From an uncultured Acidobacteriota bacterium (GTDB lineage: Bacteria > Acidobacteriota > Polarisedimenticolia > Polarisedimenticolales > Polarisedimenticolaceae): a stretch of DNA of 61,976 bases. Location: assembly GCA_945787955.1 (NCBI GenBank), contig CALZKF010000010.1:1-61976 (forward strand), given 5' to 3'. Under the pieces are notes generated by a model. The model had not been told where the DNA came from and ran no database searches. It saw only the letters and a list, made by a program, of their open reading frames with translations. The position numbers and the translations under genes are program-made. Positions 26,700-34,400 of this stretch are shown in pieces (position 1 is the first letter of the stretch; each line of letters opens with the position of its first letter).

Positions 26700-27923
26700 A
26701 TGACAACAATCCTAATCGGAGTCGCGGTCTTCGTCCTGGTGATCGTCGCCCTCGTGATCGTCCTGATGTTCGCCAAATCCAAGCTGGTGGCCAGCGGAGA
26801 CGTTACGATCACGGTCAATGACGATCCGGACAAGGCGATCAAGACTCACGCCGGCAGCACCCTGCTGAACACCCTGGCGGACCAGAAGATATTCGTGCCG
26901 TCGGCCTGCGGGGGCAAGGGCACCTGCGGGGTCTGCAAGGTCAACATCCATTCCGGCGGCGGCGCCATGCTGCCCACGGAAGTCAGCCATATCAGCCGCG
27001 GCGAGGCCCGTGAAGGCTGCCGCCTGTCCTGCCAGGTCAAGGTCAAGCAGGACATGGCCATCGAACTGGAGCCGGAGATCTTCAGCGTCCGCAAGTGGAC
27101 CTGCAAGGTGCGCTCCAACCAAAACGTGGCGACCTTCATCAAGGAACTGATTTTGGAACTCCCGGCCGGCGAAGAGGTCCCGTTCCGGGCCGGCGGCTAC
27201 ATCCAGATCGAATGCCCTCCTCACGTGGCGGCCTACAAGGATTTCGACATCGAGGAAGAGTACCGGCCGGACTGGGACAAGTTCGATCTGTGGCAGTACG
27301 TGTCCAAGGTGGACGAGAGCGTCACCCGGGCGTACTCCATGGCGAACTACCCGGAAGAAAAAGGGGTCATCATGCTGAACGTCCGGGTAGCCTCCCCGCC
27401 ACCCGGAAAGCCGAATGTCCCGCCCGGCATCATGTCGTCCTACATCTTCAACCTGAAGCCGGGAGACGAGGTCGTCATTTCCGGCCCGTACGGCGAGTTC
27501 TTCGCCAAAGAGACCAAGAACGAAATGCTGTTCATCGGCGGAGGCGCCGGCATGGCCCCGATGCGATCCCACATCTTCGACCAGCTCAAGCGGCTCAACT
27601 CCGATCGCAAAATCACCTTCTGGTACGGCGCCCGCTCGAAAAGGGAGGTGTTCTACGCCGACGAATTCGACAAGCTCCAGGAAGAGAATCCGAATTTCAA
27701 GTGGTACCTGGCCCTGTCCGACGCCCTGCCGGAAGACGAATGGGACGGCCTGACCGGATTCATCCACCAGGTCGTTCTGGACGAGTACCTCACGAAACAT
27801 GAGGCCCCGGAAGACATCGAGTTCTACATGTGCGGCCCGCCGATGATGAACAACGCCTGCACCAAAATGCTGATAAACTTGGGTGTGGAACAAGAGAACA
27901 TCATGTTCGACGATTTCGGCTAG
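26700..27923 (+). CDS. nqrF: Na+-NQR subunit F, NADH-oxidising subunit
   Basis: A 407-residue subunit that takes electrons from NADH. Order: N-terminal membrane helix (about 3-24), a 2Fe-2S ferredoxin domain with Cys70, Cys76, Cys79 ([13 protein letters not shown]) and Cys111, an FAD domain with RAYSMANYP, and an NADH-binding domain with [14 protein letters not shown] and the C-terminal [14 protein letters not shown]. All key ligands are present. It starts 12 bases after nqrE and ends three bases before apbE. Confidence 0.96.
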   Translation: MTTILIGVAVFVLVIVALVIVLMFAKSKLVASGDVTITVNDDPDKAIKTHAGSTLLNTLADQKIFVPSACGGKGTCGVCKVNIHSGGGAMLPTEVSHISRGEAREGCRLSCQVKVKQDMAIELEPEIFSVRKWTCKVRSNQNVATFIKELILELPAGEEVPFRAGGYIQIECPPHVAAYKDFDIEEEYRPDWDKFDLWQYVSKVDESVTRAYSMANYPEEKGVIMLNVRVASPPPGKPNVPPGIMSSYIFNLKPGDEVVISGPYGEFFAKETKNEMLFIGGGAGMAPMRSHIFDQLKRLNSDRKITFWYGARSKREVFYADEFDKLQEENPNFKWYLALSDALPEDEWDGLTGFIHQVVLDEYLTKHEAPEDIEFYMCGPPMMNNACTKMLINLGVEQENIMFDDFG

Positions 27924-27926
27924 ACC

Positions 27927-29015
27927 ATGGAGGAGCCGTCCCCACTCCGGCGTTTTCTTCTGCCGGCCGTGTTCGTGTTCGCACTGTTTGCCTTGCTGTT
28001 TTTTCGGAACCGGGATGGCGGCAACCGCTCCGGCGAATGGACTTTCCGGGGCCCGACCATGGGAACGGCCTGGACGGTGAAAGTCGCCGACCCGGATCTG
28101 GACAAAGAGAGCCGGGATCTGATCGAGACGACCATCCAGCAGACGGTTGCGCTTGTGGACCAGCGCATGTCCAACTGGAAGGACGACTCGGAACTCTCCC
28201 TGCTCAACCGCCACGACACCAGCCCGTACCCGGTTTCCGGCGAGTTGCTGGGAATCCTGGACCGGGCGATCGATATCCATCGCCTGACCGGTGGAGCGTT
28301 CGACATTACCGTCGGCCCGCTGGTCAACGCCTACGGCTTCGGCCCGGGCGACCCGCCCCGTGTACCCAGCGAGGACGAACTCAAGGAGCTGCTGGCCCGG
28401 ACCGGGCTCAGCAAGCTGACCCTGAACAAGAGCGCGGGTACGGCCACCAAAAGACACGCCGACCTGTACTTCGATCTGTCCGGCATCGCCAAGGGCTTTG
28501 CAGTCGACCGGGTCGCCGATGCCCTGGAACAGCTGGGGCAAACGAAATACATGATCGAAATCGGCGGCGAGATCCGAACCCGGGGCCGCAACGGCTCCGG
28601 CGAGATCTGGCGGATCGGCGTTGAGCAGCCCGACCCGACACTACGGGAGGCCGGCCGCATCATCCCGCTCCTGGACACCGCCATGGCGACTTCCGGCGAG
28701 TACCGCAACTTCTACGAAGTAGGCGGCGTCCGGTACTCCCACACCATCGACCCCAGAACCGGGAAACCGATCGACCATCACCTGGCTTCTGTGAGCGTCC
28801 TGCACAAGTCCTGTACATCCGCCGACGCCATAGCCACCGGCCTCAACGTCCTCGGACCGGACGAGGGTTATGCGCTGGCCGTCGAGCACGGCATCGCCGC
28901 CCTGTTCATATTGGAACGCAGCAACGGATCCTTCATCGAACACGCCACCCCGGCCTTCGAAACCACCCTGCAACGCACCCGGGAAGCGGAACTGGCAGAC
29001 CCGGTGGTACCCTGA
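27927..29015 (+). CDS. apbE: FAD:protein FMN transferase
   Basis: A 362-residue membrane-anchored enzyme that attaches FMN to Thr residues of NqrB and NqrC from FAD. An N-terminal helix (FLLPAVFVFALFALLFF) holds it to the periplasmic face. Family motifs seen are RGPTMGTAWTV, GAFDITVGPLVNAYGFG, FDLSGIAKGFAVDRV, EIGGEIRTRG and YSHTIDPRTGKPI. Position directly after nqrF and before nqrM shows it serves this complex. Length is normal. Confidence 0.94.
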   Translation: MEEPSPLRRFLLPAVFVFALFALLFFRNRDGGNRSGEWTFRGPTMGTAWTVKVADPDLDKESRDLIETTIQQTVALVDQRMSNWKDDSELSLLNRHDTSPYPVSGELLGILDRAIDIHRLTGGAFDITVGPLVNAYGFGPGDPPRVPSEDELKELLARTGLSKLTLNKSAGTATKRHADLYFDLSGIAKGFAVDRVADALEQLGQTKYMIEIGGEIRTRGRNGSGEIWRIGVEQPDPTLREAGRIIPLLDTAMATSGEYRNFYEVGGVRYSHTIDPRTGKPIDHHLASVSVLHKSCTSADAIATGLNVLGPDEGYALAVEHGIAALFILERSNGSFIEHATPAFETTLQRTREAELADPVVP

Positions 29016-29030
29016 GTTGAGGGAGATGCC

Positions 29031-29210
29031 ATGACCACCCTGCTGTTCACAGTCCTGCTTTTCGGCTCCGCCATGCTGCTCATGGCGGTCGGCGTCATCG
29101 TGGTCGGAAAGCGCCTCAGGGGATCCTGCGGCGGAATCGGCAACTGCCACTGCACAGAAGACGGCGTCCCGCCGGAGAGCTGCAGCCGGAACGGTGAGTC
29201 CTCAATATAA
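29031..29210 (+). CDS. nqrM: Na+-NQR maturation protein NqrM (DUF539)
   Basis: A 59-residue protein, ATG at 29031 preceded by GAGGGAG. It has one N-terminal hydrophobic helix (LLFTVLLFGSAMLLMAVGVI) followed by KRLRGSCGGIGNCHC and a final Cys near residue 53. The KR-x3-SCGG motif plus extra cysteines matches NqrM, which is needed to deliver iron to the NqrD/NqrE site. It lies at the end of the nqr operon, its usual place. Confidence 0.9.
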   Translation: MTTLLFTVLLFGSAMLLMAVGVIVVGKRLRGSCGGIGNCHCTEDGVPPESCSRNGESSI

Positions 29211-29238
29211 CCGGTTTTTCAGCGAGTCGTGAAACGGT

Positions 29239-29670
29239 TCAGCGGACGAGTTCGAACACGACCTCGCCCTGACGGAAGCACTGGATGTTGCTTTTCCGCG
29301 GTACCTGTTCCACGACGACCCGGATCACGTCCCCTTCCTTGGCGTTGATTCTGACCTGCCCGTCGTCGTTCAGATCCGCCGTCTGGGCGTTTCTGCCGTT
29401 CCTGCTCACGGTTGCTATCGCCGACGTGTTGCCGCACAGCGAGCTGCTCACCGGCTCAAGGCAGAACCTGGCATTGTTTCCCGGCGACGCGTCAACATCG
29501 GCAGCGGTCACGGTGTAAGTCGCTTCGTATCTCTGAACACAAGTCGGGTTCAGGTCGGTGTCACCTACGCAGCCACCCAGAACAGCCGTTGTTCCGCATT
29601 CCGGAGAGGCTGCGGCGGCGATGTTGACCAAGAGCAGGCTAAAGACGAACAAAAGGGCGAATTTCTTCAT
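29239..29670 (-). CDS. Small secreted Cys-containing protein of unknown function
   Basis: A 143-residue exported protein. The signal peptide is MKKFALLFVFSLLLVNIAAA; I chose this ATG at 29670, preceded by GGAG, rather than an upstream ATG. The mature part has six cysteines (for example SPECGTTAVLGGC and SSSLCGNTS), likely paired as disulfides, and a C-terminal strand-rich half. An Asp-rich NDDGQ loop could bind calcium. No family recognised. It is convergent with the nqr operon and has its own promoter. Confidence 0.72.
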   Translation of the reverse strand: MKKFALLFVFSLLLVNIAAAASPECGTTAVLGGCVGDTDLNPTCVQRYEATYTVTAADVDASPGNNARFCLEPVSSSLCGNTSAIATVSRNGRNAQTADLNDDGQVRINAKEGDVIRVVVEQVPRKSNIQCFRQGEVVFELVR

Positions 29671-29719
29671 CGGTTGACTCCTTGTTGCTCCAAGCGGAGG
29701 TAAGCGGGGGTTTGCAATC

Positions 29720-29747
29720 AGACTACAGAACACCAAGGGATTGTCAA
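29720..29747 (-). promoter_or_regulatory. Promoter of the small secreted protein gene
   Basis: On the minus strand TTGACA (plus coordinates 29742-29747) is followed after 16 bases by TAGTCT (29720-29725), about 50 bases upstream of the ATG at 29670. The -35 is perfect; the -10 keeps T1, A2 and T6. Confidence 0.5.
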
Positions 29748-29815
29748 GAAATATCAGTATCAGGCGGTACCCGGCTCAATGAGCGGGAGCTTCCTTCTTT
29801 CACAACGATAACTGC

Positions 29816-29844
29816 TTGACCGGCAGGCGGACCGGCCGTACGAT
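29816..29844 (+). promoter_or_regulatory. Promoter of the Kazal-like protein gene
   Basis: TTGACC (29816-29821), a 17-base spacer and TACGAT (29839-29844), giving a leader of about 90 bases before ATG 29938. Both boxes are close to the housekeeping consensus. Confidence 0.5.
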
Positions 29845-29937
29845 CCGTGCATGTATCCGAACAATGGGTTGCGCTGTTCTGCGGTATGAAGGCCGAGGGC
29901 GGCGGAGTATCCCGACTATCGCATGGGGAGGAAGCGG

Positions 29938-30192
29938 ATGAAGAACAGACACATTCAGATCGCATTGATAGTTCTGCTTGTGACCGTCATGGTCGCAGGC
30001 GCCATGGCGTTCGCCAGAGGGAAACCCGGTGGCGTCAAGCCGTGCAAAGACTCCATGATTTTCTGCCTGGACGTATGGGATCCGGTCGTCTGCGATGACG
30101 GCAGGATCTACAGCAACTTCTGCTACGCCCGGCGCGCCTGCGCTACCGGTTGCGAATCGACCGGGGGTGGCCCGGTACTTCTGGACCAGTAG
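29938..30192 (+). CDS. Small secreted protein with Kazal-like cysteine pattern
   Basis: An 84-residue exported protein: signal segment IALIVLLVTVMVAGAMAFA, then a six-Cys domain. The order PCKDSMIFCLDVWDPVVCDD, then GRIYSNFCYARRACATGC follows the Kazal serine-protease-inhibitor layout (C-x-C-...-PVC-x-DG-x-x-Y-x-N-x-C-x-A-x-x-A-C). The usual Gly after PVC is absent. It might inhibit proteases in the periplasm or outside the cell. AGGAAG precedes ATG 29938, and the gene ends at a strong terminator. Confidence 0.75.
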   Translation: MKNRHIQIALIVLLVTVMVAGAMAFARGKPGGVKPCKDSMIFCLDVWDPVVCDDGRIYSNFCYARRACATGCESTGGGPVLLDQ

Positions 30193-30244
30193 CGATTCGA
30201 CTCCTGCGACCCGGCGCAAAGACGTTCCGGGAGGATCCAAGTAA

Positions 30245-30276
30245 AAAAAGGGACAGGCCGCTGCCTGTCCCTTTTT
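30245..30276. terminator. Bidirectional intrinsic terminator
   Basis: Perfect 14-base arms AAAAAGGGACAGGC (30245-30258) and its complement (30263-30276) with loop CGCT. The A-run and T-run give a U-tract on both strands, so it can stop the Kazal-like gene from the left and the cysteine-repeat gene from the right. Confidence 0.9.
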
Positions 30277-30297
30277 ACAAACTCGGTAGAGAAACGA

Positions 30298-30900
30298 CTA
30301 GTTTGTCGCTTCCTTTGCGTCGCCTTCTTTCGCCATGGCGATGAGGGCGGCCTTGGACTTCTCGCAGCCACCTTCGGCGTTGGTGGCCATGGCGGCGGTC
30401 TTCTCGCAACCGGAACCTTTCGCCATCGCGATCAGCTTGGCAGCGGACTTGTCGCAGCCGCTCTCGGCATAGGTGGCCAGCTGGGCCATGGTCGGCTCGG
30501 CATCGCCCCTGGCGCCTTGCTCTTTGGCCATTGCGATGAGGGCGGCCTTGGACTTGTCACAGCCACCTTCGGCGTTGGCGGCCAGAGCGGCGGACTTCTC
30601 ACAGCCGGTCTCTTTCGCCATGGCGATCAGCTTGGCGGCGGACTTGTCGCAGCCGGATTCGGCCTTGGTGGCCAGTTGGGCCATCTTGGCGGCCTTCTTC
30701 TCGCAACCTTCCTTGTTGGCGGCGACTTCGGCGGTGGCTTTCTTGGAGCAGCCTTCTTTGTTGGCTGCCGTCTGGGCGCCCTTCTTGGCGCAACAGCCCT
30801 TACCGGCTTTGTCGCAACCTTCTTTTTCACAAGCCAGGGCGGCCGGGGCCAGCACCAGGGCCAGCACCGCCAGGATCAGAATAGCTTTCTTCAGTTTCAT
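30298..30900 (-). CDS. Secreted protein of cysteine-containing repeats
   Basis: A 200-residue exported protein. Signal peptide about residues 1-23 (AVLALVLAPAALA), then a Cys/Lys-rich region (CEKEGCDKAGKGCCAKK) and about eight blocks built on G-C-(D/E/S)-K. Later blocks are longer, alternating ESGCDKSAAKLIAMAKE and GGCDKSKAALIAMAKE, and two pairs are almost identical in sequence, indicating recent duplication. Each block has one Cys and several Lys, so the mature protein is a basic, regularly spaced thiol array. It might bind metals, but no family is recognised. GGAGG precedes ATG 30900. Confidence 0.75.
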   Translation of the reverse strand: MKLKKAILILAVLALVLAPAALACEKEGCDKAGKGCCAKKGAQTAANKEGCSKKATAEVAANKEGCEKKAAKMAQLATKAESGCDKSAAKLIAMAKETGCEKSAALAANAEGGCDKSKAALIAMAKEQGARGDAEPTMAQLATYAESGCDKSAAKLIAMAKGSGCEKTAAMATNAEGGCEKSKAALIAMAKEGDAKEATN

Positions 30901-31117
30901 GGAATTCCTCCAGTTAATAACTTGGGTTACGTCGATACCATGGGATTCTACGGTCCCACAGGCGGTCCGGCAACCGATCCCGGCCCTTCGGAGAATCATT
31001 TTACAGCATGTTGACAGATTTTATCTCTTTTTAAACGCCGCTGCATGCACATTTCATCCTGCTCGGGCATAAGATAGCTTGAAAATAAGGCCTTTATCAG
31101 ATCGGATGGTGCCAGGT

Positions 31118-31633
31118 TCAGGTTCTTCTGGGGACGACAACCATGCTCAGATCCCGGTTGACGATTCCGACAGGCGCACTCTCGACGATGGCGACCTCCG
31201 CCAGCATCTCGGTTACTTTCTGAAGCAGCTTGTGGCCGTACTCAGGCCGGCGCATATCCCGGCCCCGGAACATGATCGTTAACTTGACCTTGTCGCCCTC
31301 GGCCAGGAACCGCTTGGCATGTCCCAGCTTGGTCTCCAGGTCATGGTCGCCGATATTGGGGCGCAGCTTAACCTGCTTGATCTGGATACGGGTTTCTTTT
31401 TTGCGGGCTTCCCGGGCTTTTTTGGCAGTCTCGAACCGGTGCTTGCCCCAGTCCATAACTCGCACCACGATCGGCCGGGAGTCGGAGGCCACCTCCACAA
31501 GGTCCATACCCTGCTCAGCGGCTCTTGCTCTGGCTTCATCGAGGGGGATTATGCCGACCTGGGTGCCGTCGGCATCTATCAGGCGGACGGGGCTGAGTCT
31601 GATGTTCTCGTTGATCCGGACTTTGTCGTCGAT
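31118..31633 (-). CDS. infC: Translation initiation factor IF-3
   Basis: IF-3 keeps 30S subunits apart from 50S and checks start-codon pairing. About 171 residues: the N-domain begins DDKVRINENIRLSPVRLIDA, the linker is Lys/Arg-rich, and the C-domain has KQVKLRPNIGDHDLETKL and KLTIMFRGRDMRRPEYG. I place the start at ATC 31633: a GAAAGGTG ribosome-binding site ends seven bases before it and it fits the family N-terminus. The GTG at 31669 has no such site. Non-AUG starts are the rule for autoregulated infC genes. The usual rpmI and rplT neighbours do not follow. Confidence 0.93.
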   Translation of the reverse strand: MDDKVRINENIRLSPVRLIDADGTQVGIIPLDEARARAAEQGMDLVEVASDSRPIVVRVMDWGKHRFETAKKAREARKKETRIQIKQVKLRPNIGDHDLETKLGHAKRFLAEGDKVKLTIMFRGRDMRRPEYGHKLLQKVTEMLAEVAIVESAPVGIVNRDLSMVVVPRRT

Positions 31634-31640
31634 CCGACAC

Positions 31641-31654
31641 CACCTTTCTAGGTG
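31641..31654 (-). promoter_or_regulatory. Hairpin covering the infC ribosome-binding site
   Basis: In the infC mRNA CACCT-AGAA-AGGTG forms a small hairpin whose 3' arm is the Shine-Dalgarno sequence. Together with the AUC start this would keep translation low and responsive to IF-3 level. The structure is short, so its effect is uncertain. Confidence 0.45.
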
Positions 31655-31709
31655 CTTTCTTATTGACACACAACCACTTCGACTCGCAAATCACAAGCCG
31701 AGCGAAGGG

Positions 31710-31738
31710 AATATAACACTCCGGAGGCCGAGCGCCAA
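31710..31738 (-). promoter_or_regulatory. infC promoter
   Basis: On the minus strand TTGGCG (plus coordinates 31733-31738), a 17-base spacer and TATATT (31710-31715). It lies between the queF stop and infC, giving a leader of about 70 bases. Confidence 0.55.
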
Positions 31739-31761
31739 GCCCGGGAGCCGGTCGCGGCAGG

Positions 31762-32115
31762 CTATTCCGGGTATTGGGCGGTGACGGTGGTATGGATCCC
31801 GCCCCGGATGTTGAAATCGCCCTCGATCCGCATCTCCCGGGGCCGCAGCAAAGCTACCAGATCGTCCAGGATCCGGTTGATCACAGCCTCGTGGAACTGC
31901 CCCTCCTCACGGAACGACCCTAGATAGAGCTTCAGAGACTTGAGCTCCACGCAGAGCCGGTCCGGAACGTATCGGATGGTAATGAGCGCGAAGTCGGGCT
32001 GCCCGGTTCTGGGGCAGATACAGGTGAATTCGGGGCAGTCGAACTCGATGACGTAGTCTCGCTCCGGCTTGGGGTTTTCGAAGGTTTCCAATTCCTTTTG
32101 GGGCGCGGCGGCCAT
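31762..32115 (-). CDS. queF: NADPH-dependent preQ0 reductase
   Basis: A 117-residue single-domain QueF that reduces 7-cyano-7-deazaguanine to 7-aminomethyl-7-deazaguanine in queuosine biosynthesis. Visible are the catalytic Cys region [17 protein letters not shown]-like segment (here starting FDCPEFTC), then [20 protein letters not shown], with the substrate-binding Glu and His, and the C-terminal [13 protein letters not shown]. Length matches the short YkvM-type enzymes. It is divergent from the MFS gene by 36 bases and upstream of infC on the same strand. Confidence 0.94.
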   Translation of the reverse strand: MAAAPQKELETFENPKPERDYVIEFDCPEFTCICPRTGQPDFALITIRYVPDRLCVELKSLKLYLGSFREEGQFHEAVINRILDDLVALLRPREMRIEGDFNIRGGIHTTVTAQYPE

Positions 32116-32151
32116 GACGTTCCTCCTGGATGCAGGATACTATCCGAGGCT

Positions 32152-33226
32152 ATGGCATTCCTGCTACCCGGTCGAATCCTGCCCCCCCTGCCGGGCACGT
32201 TCAGGGCTCTCCGACACCGAGACTTCCGGTTGCTCTGGGCCGGGCAGCTGCTGTCCCTTACCGGAAGCTGGATGCAGTCCGCCGCCCAGGGCTGGCTGGT
32301 TCTCCGCCTCACCGATTCGCCGTTCTTCCTGGGCCTGATCGGCTTCTGCACATTCGCGCCCGGGCTGGTGTTCGCCCTGCCTGCTGGAGTGGCGGCGGAC
32401 CGCTTCCCCCGAAGGACCATGCTCCTGATCCTGCAGGCCGTTGCCCTGATCCTGGCGGCGGTGCTCACGGCGCTGACGTGGAGCGGCGCCATAGAGGTCT
32501 GGCACATTGCGGTGCTGGCCACCCTGGCCGGCACGGTAATCGCGTTCGAGATCCCGATCCGGCAGTCGTTCCTCCAGGTCCTGGTCGGGAGGGAAGATCT
32601 TCCCAATGCGATTGCACTGAACTCGCTGGCGTTCAACTCCGCGAGGATGCTGGGGCCGACCCTGGCCGGGTTCCTCCTGGTGTTCCGGACAGAGGCAACC
32701 TGTTTTCTGCTGAACACACTTTCATTCGGAGCAGTCCTGATCGCATTGACGATGCTGAAGACCCGGGGAAATCCGGAAGGTGGCGACGGCGACACCTGGT
32801 ATGTCGGGATGCGGAACGGGCTGGCCTATGCCGGCGGGCACCGCAAAGTCCGGACCCTGCTGCTGCTGATCGTCCTGACCAGCATGAGGCCGGATCGCCT
32901 GGGCACTGGTCATCCTGGGAGGCGGACTGATCTCCTTCGGACTGTCCGATCACCTGGTGCTGTCCATGGTCTGCCTGTTCCTGGTCGGTGCCGGCGTCAT
33001 CACCCAGCTGGCAACCAGCAATACCTACCTGCAACTGACCGCTCCGCCGGCCATGCGGGGCCGGGTCATCAGCCTGTTCATGCTTTCCCTGATCGGGATG
33101 GCGCCTTTCGGCTCATTACTGGCCGGCGCGGCCGCCAAAGGGATCGGTACACGGCTCACGGTGGTCCTGGGCGGCCTGACCTGTCTGGCCGCCGGACTGA
33201 TCACTCTGAGGCGGCTCCGGACCTGA
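32152..33226 (+). pseudogene. MFS transporter (DHA3-like) with internal deletion and frame change
   Basis: Two reading frames together give a major facilitator protein. The first, from ATG 32152 (RHRDFRLLWAGQLLSLTGSW, helices 1-6), is intact to RTLLLLIVLTSM near 32887. Then the sense frame moves: from about 32892 it reads RIAWALVILGGGLISFGLSD to the stop at 33226 (LRGRVISLFMLS-type helices 10-12). Compared with a typical 400-420-residue member, roughly 40-60 residues (helices 7-8) are missing at the join, and total length is not a multiple of three. It is either a decayed gene or an assembly deletion. Confidence 0.8.
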
Positions 33227-34351
33227 TCAGCGGTTGATCTCGGCCAGCCGGACCTTCGCATCCCGGAGCTCGCCCTGGTTCTTCAGGGTCAGCGTCACCT
33301 CGGCCCCGGCACCGGCCTCATCGAACGCGTCCAGCAGGTCGTTTGAGGTCAAGATTTTCGCCCCGTCTACTGCGACGATGGTGTCTCCACCCACAATCCG
33401 GTTGCGCCGGTCCACCTGGAGCGGTTCCAGGCCGGCTTCCTCTGCAGGCCAACCCGGGTGCACTTCCCTGATCACCACACCTTCAAAGCCGTAACGACGT
33501 GCCAGGTGGTCCTGCATGATCCCGATACCGATACCGGGCCGGATCGGCTCGCCATACTTGATCAGCTGGGGTATCAGGCGACGGACCGTATCCACCGGGA
33601 CCGAGAACCCGATGCCGGCAAAGGCGCCGCTGGGGCTGATGATCGCCATGTTCACGCCGATGAGCCTGCCTTGTGAATCCAGGAGCGGCCCTCCGGAGTT
33701 CCCAGGGTTGATGGCGGCGTCGGTCTGGATAACGTCTTTGATGGTCCGCCCGTTGGGAGCGGTCCATTCCCGGCCTAAAGCGCTGACCACACCGACGGTC
33801 AGGGTGTGGTCCAGGCCGAACGGGTTCCCGACCGCCATGACCTTCTGTCCCACCGCCAGGTCGCCGGAACGGCCGACCTGCAGCGGAACCAGCAGTTCGT
33901 CGGGAGCATCCACTTTCAGGACCGCCAGGTCCTTGTCCGGGGCGACGCCGACCACCTTGGCCGGATAGGTATCCTCACCTCCGAAAGTGACCATGAATTC
34001 CCGGCCTTTCTCGATGACGTGATAGTTGGTTACGATGTGGCCGGCCTTGTCCCAAATAAACCCGGAACCGGAGCCCTGGGGGATCTTCTGCACGTTCATG
34101 GAGAAAAAGTCCCGGCGGTACCCGACGTTGGTAATGAACACGGTGGAAGCGGAGGCGGTCCTGAATACCTGGATCTGGCGGCGCTCGTCCTCGGAGAGGC
34201 CGTCCGGAATCGGGTCTTCCACCGGGGCGGCGGCGGTCAGGGCGGCGGCCGGCGTTGGGATCGAAGTGCCGGAGACTCCGTCCACGGCGTACCCGGTGGC
34301 CACACCAGCCAGGAAGATTACGACCATCAAAATCAACCTGCGAATCTTCAT
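33227..34351 (-). CDS. HtrA/DegP-type serine protease with PDZ domain
   Basis: A 374-residue periplasmic or membrane-anchored S1C protease. N-terminal helix about 5-25, then a trypsin-like domain with the catalytic triad visible: His in IVTNYHVIEKG, Asp in PDKDLAVLKV, Ser in INPGNSGGPLLD. One PDZ domain follows (GVVIREVHPGWPAEEAGL ... GGDTIVAVDG). Such proteases remove damaged envelope proteins or act as chaperones. Having one PDZ domain makes it DegS-like in layout, but activating roles cannot be inferred. Its stop abuts the MFS pseudogene. Confidence 0.92.
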   Translation of the reverse strand: MKIRRLILMVVIFLAGVATGYAVDGVSGTSIPTPAAALTAAAPVEDPIPDGLSEDERRQIQVFRTASASTVFITNVGYRRDFFSMNVQKIPQGSGSGFIWDKAGHIVTNYHVIEKGREFMVTFGGEDTYPAKVVGVAPDKDLAVLKVDAPDELLVPLQVGRSGDLAVGQKVMAVGNPFGLDHTLTVGVVSALGREWTAPNGRTIKDVIQTDAAINPGNSGGPLLDSQGRLIGVNMAIISPSGAFAGIGFSVPVDTVRRLIPQLIKYGEPIRPGIGIGIMQDHLARRYGFEGVVIREVHPGWPAEEAGLEPLQVDRRNRIVGGDTIVAVDGAKILTSNDLLDAFDEAGAGAEVTLTLKNQGELRDAKVRLAEINR

Positions 34352-34400
34352 GGGTTTCCTCCCTGACTGAGGTTACCATCTGCACCGGAGGGCGGCACCC

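Noticed and set aside
25415-26821. Plus-strand open frame of 468 codons across nqrD and nqrE
   Set aside because: Out of frame with two conserved membrane subunits; Gly/Arg/Asp-rich sequence typical of frame shadows.
26712-28541. Minus-strand open frame of 609 codons antisense to nqrF and apbE
   Set aside because: Both sense genes have every catalytic motif; the antisense product matches nothing.
29208-29240. Imperfect AACCG/CGGTT hairpin after nqrM as a terminator
   Set aside because: Arms have mismatches and unequal T/A runs; could help end transcription of the facing genes but too weak to call.
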